Origin: Bathynomus jamesi
Lineage: Eukaryota > Arthropoda > Malacostraca > Isopoda > Cirolanidae
NCBI GenBank assembly: GCA_023014485.1
Contig: JAJOZX010001072.1
Coordinates: 764,001-828,000 of the forward strand
Direction of reading: 5' to 3'
Length of the DNA stretch: 64,000 nt
Positions 52,340 through 63,739 of this stretch are shown here, one piece after another. The translations under genes were made by a program, and so were the position numbers. Every line of letters starts with the position of its first letter. The stretch's first letter is position 1. The notes below the pieces were generated by a model, which was not told the DNA's origin, ran no database searches, and saw only the letters and a list, made by a program, of their open reading frames with translations.

Positions 52340-53272
52340 TAGGGTGTCCATAAATGATTACCCTGATTAAAGCATGCTATAACTTTTAAATAAACACTCG
52401 TATTCAAACACAGTTTTAATCATAAGTAGATAAACATACAAAGTTTTGATACATAGTTAATGAATTTAATAAGCTTCCACATGTGCACCCCTAGTGGCAC
52501 GTAAAATGTCTAAACGGTATTCACACTCACGTCACACATTTTCCAACATTTGTGGGTTACCTGTTGCAATTGCATCCGAAATGCGTTCTCGCAATGTCCT
52601 GATATCTGAAACAACTGTTGCATAAACCAAATCTTTAACATGACCCCAGAGAAAGAAATCCAGCGGGATAATGTCTGGTGATCTTGGAGGCCATGGGATT
52701 GGCCCGTCCCTGCCAATCCATCGATTTGGAAATGTTGCGTCGAGAGTTTCACGAACAACATGCGCCCAATGAGGGGATACCCCATCTTATTGGAAGATGA
52801 CAGTTGGCTGCCTGTCCTGCAGCTGGGGGATGTCGTAATTGGTGAGCATATCCAGGTACACAGTTGCGGAAACAGTGTTCTCAGTGTTTCCACCGTCTCA
52901 TCGGAAACTGATGGTCTACCACTGCTCTTTCCCTTTTCCACGTTTCCAGTTTCCAAGAATTTTTTCATCCACGACTTAATTAACTTCACATCAGGTGGAT
53001 TCTTTCCATACTTTGTTCTGAACCTTCGCTGAACACTGACAGGAGATTTTGTTTCTGCAAGCCACAAAACACATTGTGCCTTCTCTATCACAGATGCCAT
53101 CTTAACTGAACAGCTACTACACTCTCCTAGCGGCGAATGCGGTAGACGAAACACACCAGCACAGAAACTCTATGCGTGTACGAGATCACCTGTAAAAAGA
53201 AAACGGATTTAAGATTCGTCATTAAAACATGAGAGCATACTGTTTTCAGGGTAAACATTTATGGACACCCTG
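52340..53272 (-). mobile_element. DD41D mariner-like element nested in a LINE (933 bp)
   Basis: Ends (T/C)AGGGTGTCCATAAATG and complement, matching inward through TTTACCCTGA. TA on both sides (52338-52339 and 53273-53274) precisely interrupts the LINE codons for G-D-L-V-S. The single minus-strand gene is deleted. Confidence 0.9.
52508..53103 (-). pseudogene. DD41D transposase with DUF4817-type N-terminus, internally deleted
   Basis: Start M-A-S-V-I-E-K at 53103 (an upstream Met exists at 53154 but family members begin at the internal one). Residues 1-75: Q-C-V-L-W-L-A-E-T-K-S and V-Q-R-R-F-R-T-K-Y (DUF4817-type), then G-K-S-S-G-R-P-S-V-S. A deletion and frame change remove the second helix-turn-helix and first catalytic D. 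The rest, in another frame and after one stop, gives D-G-V-S-P-H-W-A-H and [15 protein letters not shown] count 41 residues between the two D. Confidence 0.83.
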
Positions 53273-54883
53273 TAGTTTCTGTAAACAAGGAAATGGCTAC
53301 CCTGCTTAACGAATTTATTACGTCAGTTTTTACTATAAAGATGTAACGAATATCCCTACGGTCATATACAAAATATCTTTTGATAATGGTAATATTTTCG
53401 ATAATATTGTAGTTAGTAAAGGGGAGGTAATGCGTTATATTGATAAAATGAAAATGTGTAAATCAACGGGGCCGGATTCCATATATCCCATACAACTAAA
53501 AGAATTAAAAGATAGCATTGTTGTGCTGCTAAAAAGATTTTTAATGCGTCTATTTCTAAGGGGTGCGTACCAGATAATTTCAAGTTAGCAAATGTAACAC
53601 CTACCTTTAAGAAAGGCGATAAAGGTGCGGCGAGAAATTATAGGCCAATCAGTTTAACGTCTGTTGTAGGTAAGCTACTGCAATCAATAATTAGGGATCG
53701 TATTGTCGAACACTTAGAATTGCATAACTTAGAAATACGCAGCACGGTTTTAGGCGAAACAAATCTTGCTCAACTAATCTTTTAGAATTTTTTCAAAGCG
53801 TAGTTGACGTTTACGATAGTCATCGGCGGTTGATGTAGTGTATTTAGATTTTCAAAAAGCGTTTGAAACCATACCGCACAAAAGACTCATTGAAAAAACT
53901 AAGGCTCATGGAATCAGGGGTGTAGTAATAAATTGGCTAGAAGAGTGGTTGCGAGGTAGGAAACAGAGGATGGTCGTTGATGGAGCGGAGTCATGTTGGG
54001 CTAATGTAGCGAGTGGCGTTCCTCAGGGTTCTGTATTGGGCCCCTTGCTTTTTCTTATATATATTAACGATTTAGATGTCGGCCTAGTCAGTACAGTTTG
54101 AAAGTTTGCGGATGACTGAAGCTGGGTGGTAGGGCGATTAATGAAGAAGATAGAGGTAAAATCCAGAATGATCTGAATAAAATCGTTGATTGGTCAGTCA
54201 CATGGCAAATGAGATTTAACGTCGATAAGTGCAAAATTTTACATATAGGTTCGCGTAACGGTAATTTTGCGTATAGTATGTCAGGGAAGGAGTTAGCAAG
54301 TGTAGAGCAGGAAAAAGATTTAGGAGTTATAGCCACTAGTGATTTAAATGTAGGGAAACAAAGTACAGCAGAGGTCAATAAAGCGAACAAAGTGTTAGGT
54401 TTTATAGCTCGGAATTTTTAGTACAAATCGCGCGATATTATAGTTCCTCTTTATAAATCATTAGTTAGACCCCATTTGGAGTACGCGATCCAATTTTCGA
54501 ATCCGCATATCCGCAAAGATATAGACAAACTCGAAAGAGTTCAAAGACGAGCAACTAAGATGATTCCGTCACTTAGGTCAAAGTCGTACGAGGATAGGCC
54601 TAGGAGGCTAAGGGGTGATCTAATCTAGGTTTTCATATTTATGAATGGGTTCGATAACGTAGATAGAGATAGCTTTTTCGAAATATCTCAATATAACAGG
54701 ACTAGAAATAACGGGTGTAAGTTGACAAGTAGAAGGTTCGAGAGAGCAGTTGCCAAAAACTTTTTTACGCATAGAATAGTAAATAGCTGGAATAGTTTGC
54801 CGGTAGGAGTAATTAGTAGCACGACTATAAACATGTTTAAAAATCGATTAGACGCATATGTTGATAGATTGGGTATAGTTTAA
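53273..54883 (+). pseudogene. LINE family A reverse transcriptase
   Basis: Broken frames show Y-R-P-I-S-L-T-S-V-V (about 53640), [10 protein letters not shown] (motif A region; the second D of the usual F-D is E, about 53840), [10 protein letters not shown] (about 54013-54042) and K-F-A-D-D (motif C, about 54102-54116, after an in-frame TGA). The C-terminal part 54209-54883 ends L-G-I-V. At least five frame breaks. Confidence 0.82.
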
Positions 54884-55045
54884 GGTAGTAAAATTAAGGC
54901 TTTGTGGTTTGGAACCCACGTAAAATTGTAGGTCCCCTCCGCCACCACGGAGGACATGCACAATACACAATTACGAACACAGTTAGGTAGACCAGCCATG
55001 AGTGGATCCTAGGGTCTTTGTTGTTCTGAAACATTATAACATTAT

Positions 55046-55058
55046 AACATATATATAT

Positions 55059-55134
<76 letters not shown>
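55046..55134. repeat. (TA)n between two LINE tails
   Basis: Nearly pure TA dinucleotides separating two oppositely oriented LINE A 3' ends. Confidence 0.95.
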
Positions 55135-55136
<2 letters not shown>

Positions 55137-56370
55137 ATAATGTTATAATGTTTCAGAACAACAAAGACCCTAGGATCCACTCATGGCTGGTCTACCTAAC
55201 TGTGTTCGTAATTGTGTATTGTGCATGTCCTCCGTGGTGGCGGAGGGGACCTACAATTTTACGTGGGTTCCGCACCACAAAGCCTTAATTTTAATACCTT
55301 AAACTATACCCAATCTATCAACATATGCGTCTAATCGATTTTTAAACATGTTTATAGACGTGCTACTAATAACATCTACCAACAAACTATTCCAGCTATT
55401 TACTATTCTATGCGTAAAAAAGTTTTTGGCAACTGCTGTCTCGAACCTTCTACTTGTCAACTTACACCCGTTATTTCTAATCCTATTATATTGAGATATT
55501 TCGAAAAAGCTATCTCTATCTACGTTATCGAACCCATTCATAATTTTGAAAAGCTGGATTAGATCACCCCTTAGCCTCCTAGTCTCGAGTGTAGTCAATT
55601 TTAACTCCTTAAGCCTATCCTCGTACGGCTTTGACCTAAGCGACGGAATCATCTTAGTTGCTCGTCTTTGAACTCTTTCGATTTTGTTTATATTTTTGCG
55701 CATATGGTGATTCCAAAATTGGATCGCTTTCTCCAAATGGGGTCTAACTAATGATTTATGAAGAGGAACTATACTATCGCGCGATTTGTACTCAAAATTC
55801 CGAGGTATAAAACCTAACACTTTGTTCCCTTTATTGACCGCTGCTGTACTTTGTTTCGCTACTTTTAAATCACCAGTGACTATAACTCCTGAATCTTTTT
55901 CCTGCTCTACGCTTGTTAACTCCTTCCCTGACATAATATACGCAAAATTACCGTTACGCGAACCTATATGTAAAATTTTGCACTTATCGATGTTAAATCT
56001 CATTTGCCGTATGACTGACCAGTGAACGATTTTATTCAGATCTTCCTGGATTTTACCTCTATCTTCATCATTAATCCCATACCACCCATGTTCGTGTCAT
56101 TTGCAAACTTTTGAAACTGTACTGACTAGGCCGACATCTAAGAAAAAGCAAGGGGCCCAATACAGAACCCTGAGGAACGACAATCGCTACATTAGACCAA
56201 CACGACTCCGCTCCATCAACGTCCACCCTCTGTTTCCTACTTCGTAACCACTCTTCTATCCAATTTATTACTACACCCCTGATTCCATGAGCCTTAGTTT
56301 TTTCAATGAGTCTTTTGTGTGGTACGGTGTCAAACACTTTTTGAAAATCTAAATACACTACATCAACCAG
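55135..56370 (-). mobile_element. LINE family A copy, 5'-truncated, minus strand
   Basis: Reads inward from (GTTATAAT)2 and the full 3' untranslated region (55135-55290) into the RT. The truncation point is at about 56370, next to a short tandem repeat. Confidence 0.87.
55299..56370 (-). pseudogene. LINE family A reverse transcriptase fragment
   Basis: Minus strand, frame 1 from about 56370: [11 protein letters not shown] (motif A), V-P-Q-G-S-V-L-G-P, to about 56140. A small deletion has removed most of the L-I-Y-I-N-D-L segment, and the F-A-D-D motif lies in a disrupted stretch near 56090-56110. Frame 2 (56003-55299) holds the C-terminal region, R-V-Q-R-R-A-T-K-M-I-P-S-L, and ends L-G-I-V. 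Confidence 0.82.
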
Positions 56371-56432
56371 CCAGACTCTGTACTCATTCTTCAGCCAGAC
56401 TCTGTACACATTCGTCAGCCAGTCTCTGTATT
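56371..56432. repeat. Short tandem repeat CAGCCAGACTCTGTACTCATT
   Basis: A 26-bp unit repeated about 2.5 times with small changes, at the truncated 5' end of the LINE copy. Confidence 0.7.
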
Positions 56433-56658
56433 GAACGGACGCATTTCCTGAGCTCTCTGATATTGAATCTACTTTTGCATATTGCTAAGAATTTTACTTT
56501 TGGAAAGTTTTGAATTTTATATACTTGCGTTTATATTCACATTGTTATAGTTAAGTAATTGAATATTAGTGGTTTTTAGCGATTTAGAAGTTTTCATAGC
56601 GTGCCGGCTTAATTTAACTTAAACTTGTGACGGTTATAAACTAATTTTTAACTGCGCG

Positions 56659-57630
56659 ATGCCGTCGCAGAAAGCGTCGTGTGTTAGATGTTGGGTAAAC
56701 CGGTGGTATTCGGAATTGAAAGATTATAAAGGTGGTTTTATGGCGATTACCGAGAGATCAGTTTGTTTCTTTTGCGAGTTAATGGAGGAAATAGTTGACA
56801 TAAAACGCAGTGTACGTGAGTTAACGGAAAGACTTGCAACGCTTGATGAGGGCAGGGCTACGGTTGACGAAAGCGGAACCAATACTAATGTTGAAGACGT
56901 TAGTAATTTGAAGGGTGAGGTGCCTAACCTAGTTTCTAGTTTAGGTAGCTTGTCGCGAAGGTTGGATAGAGTTGAGGAAGGGGTTAAGGTTGGTCCGAGA
57001 TTAGTAGGTGGCGAGTGATTTAGAGAAGTTAAGGGTGGAGCAGGCCGCGTACGTTAGGTGATAGGGATCCCCCCCTATCGAGGTTTCGAACCCTTTCGCC
57101 CATTTGGAAAGCGACGTGAATGAGGGGGAAACTATTTTAATTGGGGACTCTTTAGTGCGCCATATGAACAAAGAGTTCGTTGAACGGCATCCAACCAAAA
57201 GGAGGAGGGTCTTTCTCCCAGGGGCCAGGGTTGACGGAGTTAGAGACGAAGTGGATAGGATTGACGTTGCTTCCCGTCACTCGATGTTGGTGACGATGGT
57301 AGGAGGCAACGACTCGTATAGGCCCGATACGAGAGTGCCTGACTTTTTGGAGAGATATAGGGGGTTAATTAGGTCCCTGAAGGCGAGGTCAGATAGGTCT
57401 TTAGTTCTAGGTATTACCCCTAGGCACGGTTTGGATCTTAGGATTACGTCAAAAACAATATTTTTGAATAATAAATTAAGAGACTTGTGCCGAGGAAAAT
57501 GTTCCCTTCGTAAAGCTGTGGTCCGAATTCAGTGATCCTAGCCTTTTTATAAAAGATTGGGTGCATTTTAACGAAATAGGTGATGCTAGGCTAGGTAGGT
57601 TAATTAACGAAAACGTACGAAAGCTATAGG
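56659..57630 (+). pseudogene. LINE family B ORF1: zinc-binding, coiled-coil and SGNH esterase
   Basis: Starts M-P-S-Q-K-A-S-C-V-R-C; C-x2-C and C-F-F-C about 30 residues later suggest a Zn-binding fold, then a heptad-like stretch (I-K-R-S-V-R-E-L-T-E-R-L). The frame changes after about 57015 to 57104-57535: I-L-I-G-D-S-L-V-R-H (block I Ser), V-T-M-V-G-G-N-D-S (block III), and in another frame K-D-W-V-H-F-N-E-I-G-D (Asp-x-x-His block, about 57555-57590). All four SGNH catalytic blocks are visible, better kept than in the family A copy. Likely binds RNA; the esterase substrate is unknown. Confidence 0.75.
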
Positions 57631-57662
57631 TCGAAGCCTTCTTTAAACGTTGTGGGTCCGAC

Positions 57663-60473
57663 GTGAAAAATAGTTTAAAACGCCGGCCCGTGGTAAAAAA
57701 TAGCTTAAACATTTTTTATTGTAACGCGCGTAGTATTAGAAATAAATTAAACGAATTTAAGGCGATAATTTATTCCGGCAACTACGATATAGTTGCTATC
57801 ATTGAAATGTCGTTAAATACCGTGACTCGGGACTTGCTGGGGGAACTTGATGTACCGGGTTTTAAACTCTTTACTAATGATAGGTTACATAGGTTTGGTG
57901 GCGGCGTTTTGCTGTACATTCGTAATTCCCTTAGGGCTATCGAGGTTAAGATAGATTTTCCGGCAGCAATTAATGCGATATGCGTTGGTTAGGGCGCGTA
58001 GTATTAGTTTTAATTTTGTTGTTGTTTATAGACCTCCCGTTCAACCCCTCGATACCGATACTAGATTTTACTCACTTCTTGGTAACTTTATTGACAATCG
58101 GAATAGTATAATTGTCGGAGACTTTAACTCCCCCCTTATGTTAATTACGAGATTTTTACTGGTAATGAGGAGGGTTTGAGATTAAGTTCATGGAAGATAA
58201 TTTTTTACGAGAGATGGTTACCGAACCAACGCGCGGTGCAAATATTTTAGATTTGGTGATGACGAACTGCGAAAATATAGTCGAAGGTTTAGAAGGAGGC
58301 GAGAGTTTAGGATGTAGTGATCATCAAATTCTTAGGTTTAAGTTATTGATAGAAAACACTAAGGATAGTAACGTAATAGAAGTCCCTGATTTTAGTAGGG
58401 CTAATTTTGATAGTTTTGCGGATAGGATGATAGTGGACTGGGATAACTTATTTATGGGTAATGACACAAATTTGCATTGGGGGCGTTTAAAGAAAGTTTT
58501 ATGAATATTGAAAGGGAGTTTATTCCTCGTAGGCCCAAGCGCGCTAGAAATCATGGTAGGCCCAAGTGGTGGACTAGGGAAATAGGCGAGTTCATAAACG
58601 ACGTAATAGAGCGTATAGACTTAATAAGCGCAATGGCACGGCAGCTAACTTTAATAGATATATCGAGCTTAGACGTCAGGTTAAAAGATCAGTTAGGAAT
58701 GCTAAGCGTAATTTAGAGATACTTATAGCTGCGGATAGTAAACATAATCCAAAAAGTTTTTTGAATACGTCAATAATCGTAAGCCGATAAAAGATAACAT
58801 AGGCCCTCTAGTGGATGTTAACGGCGCTTTGGCTTCTGACGCTCAGGCGATGGCGGGTATTTTCAATAACTTTTTTGTGACAGTTTTTACCGTAGAAGAC
58901 GTAAATAATGTCCCGACGTGGACGATATCGTTCCATTTAGTAGCGAGACTATTTTGGATGAAATAACTGTTTACGAGGGTGAGATTGCGCATTATATCGA
59001 TAGGCTAAAAGTTAGCAAGGCTCCAGGCCCTGACGCTTTTTATCCCAGACATTTGAAAGATTTGAAAGACGTTATCGTAGGCCCTTAACGAAGATTTTTA
59101 ATCAGTCACTCGAAACGGGATTATTCCTGAAGACTTCAAATTAGCTAACTGACTCACGTCACCTATTTTTAAAAAAGGCGACCGCACGGTAGCTAGCAAT
59201 TATAGGCCCATTAGCTTAACGTCAATTGTCGGTAAACTTTTGGAATCCGTAGTTAGGGATCGTATCATCGATCACTTAGAAAGTAGATTTGATTAATAGT
59301 AGTCAGCATGGGTTTCGACGCCATAGATCTTGTTTAACTAATTTGTTAGAATTTTATAACGAAATAGTGCTCGAGTACGATAGGCATAGAGCGGCTGACG
59401 TTATTTATTTAGATTTTAAAAAGGCGTTCGATACAGTTCCGCATAGAAGATTAATTGCGAAGGTTAAAGCGCACGGTATACGCGGTCAGGTAGGTAACTG
59501 GTTAGAGGAATGGCTTCGTGCTAGGAAACACAGGGTGTTGTTAATGGTAGTGAATCGGGGTGGTTGGATGTAGGTAGCGGTGTCCCACAGGGTTCAGTGT
59601 TAGGCCCATTGCTATTCGTAAATTACATTAACGACATAGATGTAGGATTGACTAGTAACGTGTCAAAATTCGCGGACGATACTAAAATAGGCGGTAAGAT
59701 TGTCAACGAGGACGATAGAAATAGGCTCCAAGACGATATAAATAGGATTATGGAGTGGACGGATAAGTGGCAGATGCAATTTAACGTAGACAAATGTAAA
59801 GTTTTGCATATAGGTTCTCGTAACAATAATTACACGTACACGATGGATGATAGAGTTAGCGAGCGTTGCCGACGAAGTAGATTTAGGCGTACGCGTATCT
59901 AAGGATTTAAAAGTTAGGAACCAGTGCCTGGAGTCTTGCGCAAAAGCTAATAGGATGTTAGGCTTCATAGCGCGTAATTTCGATTTTAAATCGAAGGATA
60001 TTATATTGCCCCTTTACAAGTCTCTAGTCAGACCTCATTTAGAATATGCCGTTCAGGTTTGGTGCCCGTATTTGTGTGAGGATATTGATAGGTTAGAAAG
60101 GGTTCAGCGTCGTGCCACGGAACTAATTCCGTCATTGCGCAACAAGCCTTATGAAGATAGGATAAAAGAGTTAGACTTGCGTTCACTCGAAACTAGGAGA
60201 TTAAGGGGGGAGCTTACTGAAGTTTTCAAAATCGTTAATAAAATCGATAACGTAAATTTTGACAAACTGTTCACTTTCGATAATAGCAATACTCGTAATA
60301 ACGGATTTAAGTTGCGTGGCAGACGTTTGATTACTAACATCGCTAAAAACTTTTTTACGTTTAAAGTAATTGATAAATGGAATAATCTTCCCGCGTCAGT
60401 CGTTAACTGTACAAGCGATAATATGCTTAAGAACCGTTTAGATAGTCATTTTAAAAATATTAAAGTTGTTTAG
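57663..60473 (+). pseudogene. LINE family B ORF2: endonuclease and reverse transcriptase
   Basis: Endonuclease: Y-C-N-A-R-S-I-R-N-K (57717), I-V-A-I-I-E-M-S (I-N-E-S-W in family A, so the catalytic E is kept), V-V-Y-R-P-P, I-V-G-D-F-N-S, L-G-C-S-D-H-Q-I (about 58312). RT: K-A-P-G-P-D-A-F, S-Q-H-G-F-R-R, V-I-Y-L-D-F-K-K-A-F-D (motif A, about 59400), [18 protein letters not shown] (motif C, about 59665-59688). C-terminal part to K-V-V at 60473. Single-base frame changes at about 57960, 58165, 58500, 58715, 58915, 59085, 59570 and 59860; catalytic residues are kept. Confidence 0.85.
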
Positions 60474-61010
60474 AATAAAAAAAAAATGAGCAACAGGAGC
60501 TCTAGGAGTCGTGATCGGGGATGAGTCCGTTGACGTCTAATGCCAGCTTGACATGCCAGCGTGTAATAATGCCAGCAAAAAAATTAGAAAAAAAAATTAG
60601 ACTAATACGAACGTAGATGCAACTCATAGCGTAAACTAAACCACTTTTTGTTTAACTTTACCTACTTTTTTTTTCTTATCTTCTCCTTACTTGCATGTCT
60701 GTAATTGCATGTCTGTAGTTTGTATGGTATGACAGTGAGTTAAGACTGTCTTTGCATGGTTTGTAAGCGTTCTTATTTTAATTCTTTTCATCTTTCACCC
60801 ATCTCCTATTCTCTCCGACTATTTTTCCGATTTGTAGGCAGTGGCCGGCGGATGATGATGGTGAGTCTTTTTACTCTTTTTCTGAGTGAATGTTAACACA
60901 CGAGTGATTGGTGTAGCTACTTACTTAACCCCTTATTCTCTTCTCTTAACCCCCTACTCTTTCCTTTCTCTTGGGCTAACCTTAGAGTGGATCTTAGGGT
61001 TTTTGTTAGC
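60474..61010 (+). other. 3' untranslated region of LINE family B
   Basis: Non-coding; repeated GCCAGC(T/A) motifs at 60541-60570, an A-rich stretch, and a final segment similar to the family A end. It lacks visible 8-bp terminal repeats. Confidence 0.6.
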
Positions 61011-61023
61011 CTTAGCTCCTGTA

Positions 61024-63680
61024 TATCTGTAGAACATATGTGTCTAATCGATTTTTAAACATGTTTATGGACGTGCTACTAATTACTTCTACCGGCAAAC
61101 TATTCCACCTATTTGCTATTCTATGCGTAAAAAAGTTTTTGGCAACTGCTGTCTCGAACCTTCTACTTGTCAACTTACACCCGTTATTTCTAGTCCTATT
61201 ATATTGAGATATTTCGAAAAGGCTATCTCTATCTACGTTATCGAACCCATACATAATTTTGAAAACCTGGATTAGATCACCCCTTAGCCTCCTGGTCTCG
61301 AGTGTAGTCAATTTTAACTCTTTAAGCCTATCCTCGTACGACTTTGACCTAAGCGACGGAATCATCTTAGTTGCTCGTCTTTGAGCACTTTCGATGTTGT
61401 CTATATCTTTGCGCGTATGCGGATTCCAAAATTGGATCGCTTACTCCAAATGGAGTCTAACTAATGATTTATAAAGAGGAACTATAATATCATGCGATTT
61501 GTACTAAAAATTCCGAGCTATAAAACCTAACACTTTGTTCGCTTTATTGACCGCTGCTGTACTTTGTTTCGCTACTTTTAAATCACCAGTGACTATAACT
61601 CCTAAATCTTTTTCCTGCTCTACGCTTATTAACTCTTTCCCTGACATACTATATGCAAAATTACCATTACGCGAACCTATATGTAAAATTTTGCACTTAC
61701 CGACATTAAATCTCATTTGCCTTGTGATTGACCAATCTAAGATTTTATTCAGATCTTCCTGGATTTTACCTCTATCTTCGTCATTAATCGCTCTACCACC
61801 CAACTTCGTTTCATCCCCAAACTTTGAAACTGTACTGACTAGGCCGACATCTAAATCGTTAATATATACTGTATATATATATAAGAAAAAGCAAGGGGCC
61901 CAATACAGAACCCTGAGGAACGCCATTCGCTACATTAGCCCAACACGACTCCGCTCCATCAACGACCACCTTCTGTTTCCTACCTCGCAACCACTCTTCT
62001 ATCCAATTTATTACTACACCCGTGATTCCATGAGCTTTAGTTTTATCAATCAGTCTTTTGTGCGGTACGGTGTCAAACGCTTTTTGAAAATCTAAATACA
62101 CTACATCGACCGCCCGTTGACTATCGTAAACGTCAACCACGCTTTGGAAAAATTCTAAAAGATTAGTTAAGCAAGATTTGTTTCGCCTAAAACCGTGCTG
62201 CGTATTTCTTACTAAGTTATGCAATGCTAAGTGTTCGACTATACGATCCCTAATTAGTGATTCCAGTAGCTTACCTACAACAGACGGTCGGTAAACTGAT
62301 TGGCCTATAATTTCCCGCTGCACCTTTATCGCCGTTCTTAAAGATAGGTGTTACGTTTGCTAACTTGAAATTATATGGTACGCACCCCTCAGAAAAAGAC
62401 GCATTAAAAATCTTTGTTAGCGGCAAAACAATGCTATCTTTTAATTCTTTAAGTTGTAAGGGATATATGGAATCGGGCTTTGGTGATTTACGCGTTTTCA
62501 TTTTATCAATATAGCGCATTACCCTCCCTTCACTAACCCCAATATTATCCAAAATATTACCATTATCAAAAGGTATTATGTCTATGACCGTAGGGATATT
62601 CGTTACATCTTCTATAGTAAAAACTGACGTAAAAAATTCGTTTAGCAAGGTAGCCATTTCCTTGTTTTCAGAAACGAGATCTCCGTTAACATTTTTCAAC
62701 GGCCCCAAGACACGACCTATGGAGATTTCAAGCACTTGGACTTTTTTTATTAAACTTTTCGCTTCACACCTTAGAGATATGTAGTTGTTTCGTAACCACA
62801 AATTGTCTTTATCGCACTTATGTAGACTATAAGCCCCCTCCCTACTCTTTATAATGTCTCATACTCTAGAAGTAAACCACAAGGGCTTGTTATTTACTTT
62901 CGCACGCTTAATTTTGCACGGAACGCATTCCTCATTTATAGTCCTAAACACTGTTTCAAACGATTCCCACATTAGTTTTGCTTTGGAATTCCCCATTACG
63001 TTTTTCTAATTGACGTCTGACAATTTATTTCGAAATTTACAAAAGTCTGCGTTCTGGAAGTTAGGAATTTTAGTCGAGTTAGCTGGTTTCGAGTGACTTA
63101 CTGAGAGGACAAACTACTATATTGTGATCGCTTTTGCTTAACGGTTCTATTACTTGAAGATCAGTTATTAGCCTATCATCCGTGGTTATTACTAAATCTA
63201 AAATATTGTCCAACCTTGTAGGTTCCCCAACCTTTTGAATAAGAAAGCTATCCTCGAGAAAATTAACTAAACGATTACCTTCCGCGACTCCCTGCATTGT
63301 ATCGTAATTCACGTTGGCGCAATTAAAGTCACCCATAACTAAAGGGGGCCTATATATAACCACAACAAGAGGTTTGAAATCGTTCAATTTAAGTTCTGTT
63401 ATAGTCGAATCTATCGGTTCTGGAATTGTGTGCTTTACTTCTATAACGTTCGCAATATTATCTTTGATATACAACATAACACCGCCTCCTCGCCTACCTA
63501 TTCTGTTTTTAACAAAAAGTCTATGACCTCTAATTTGATACTCCCCTACAAAGTCACGTGTTTCAGTGCTAAGCCACGATTCATTTATCGCAATTAAATC
63601 AGTCTTTACAAGCAATTAAAGAGAAAAATTCGTTTATTTTATTTCGTAAGCTACGAGCATTTAAGGATAGAACCTTCAAA
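61024..63680 (-). pseudogene. LINE family A ORF2, endonuclease and reverse transcriptase
   Basis: Minus strand: L-N-A-R-S-L-R-N-K (about 63655), I-N-E-S-W, R-R-G-G-G-V-M-L-Y, V-V-I-Y-R-P-P, V-M-G-D-F-N-C-A-N, S-D-H-N-I-V (about 63125). [31 protein letters not shown] (about 62100), [10 protein letters not shown] (about 61920), then a small TATACTGTATATA insertion at about 61861-61875, Y-I-N-D-L and F-G-D-E (motif C changed from F-A-D-D, about 61810). Several frame breaks; motif C loss alone would abolish RT activity. Confidence 0.83.
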
Positions 63681-63739
63681 TTGTTTGTAATTGCGACACC
63701 TTCGCGAGCGCAGTGGAAATTTGTGGAATTTACACTGGG

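Larger units (their letters stand above)
52252..55045 (+). mobile_element. LINE family A copy, 5'-truncated, interrupted by a DD41D element
   Basis: The coding part begins N-P-K-R-F-F-Q-Y-V-N-N (about 52256), stops at 52339 for a 933-bp mariner-like insertion, and resumes at 53275. It ends with the complete family 3' region (GGAACCCACG...AGGGTCTTTGTTGTTCTG) and the terminal repeats ACATTATAACATTATAACAT, which define the true 3' end of the family. A (TA)n tract of about 90 bp follows. Confidence 0.87.
56433..61010 (+). mobile_element. CR1-like LINE, family B, near full-length
   Basis: ORF1 (56659 to about 57630), ORF2 (57663-60473) and a 3' region to about 61010 that ends near GAGTGGATCTTAGGGTTTTTG, similar to the family A GAGTGGATCCTAGGGTCTTTG. 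Protein sequence resembles family A throughout but with many differences. The 5' boundary is uncertain. A C-terminal GATCGGGGATGAGTCCG in the 3' region at about 60514-60530 was noticed without clear meaning. Confidence 0.8.
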
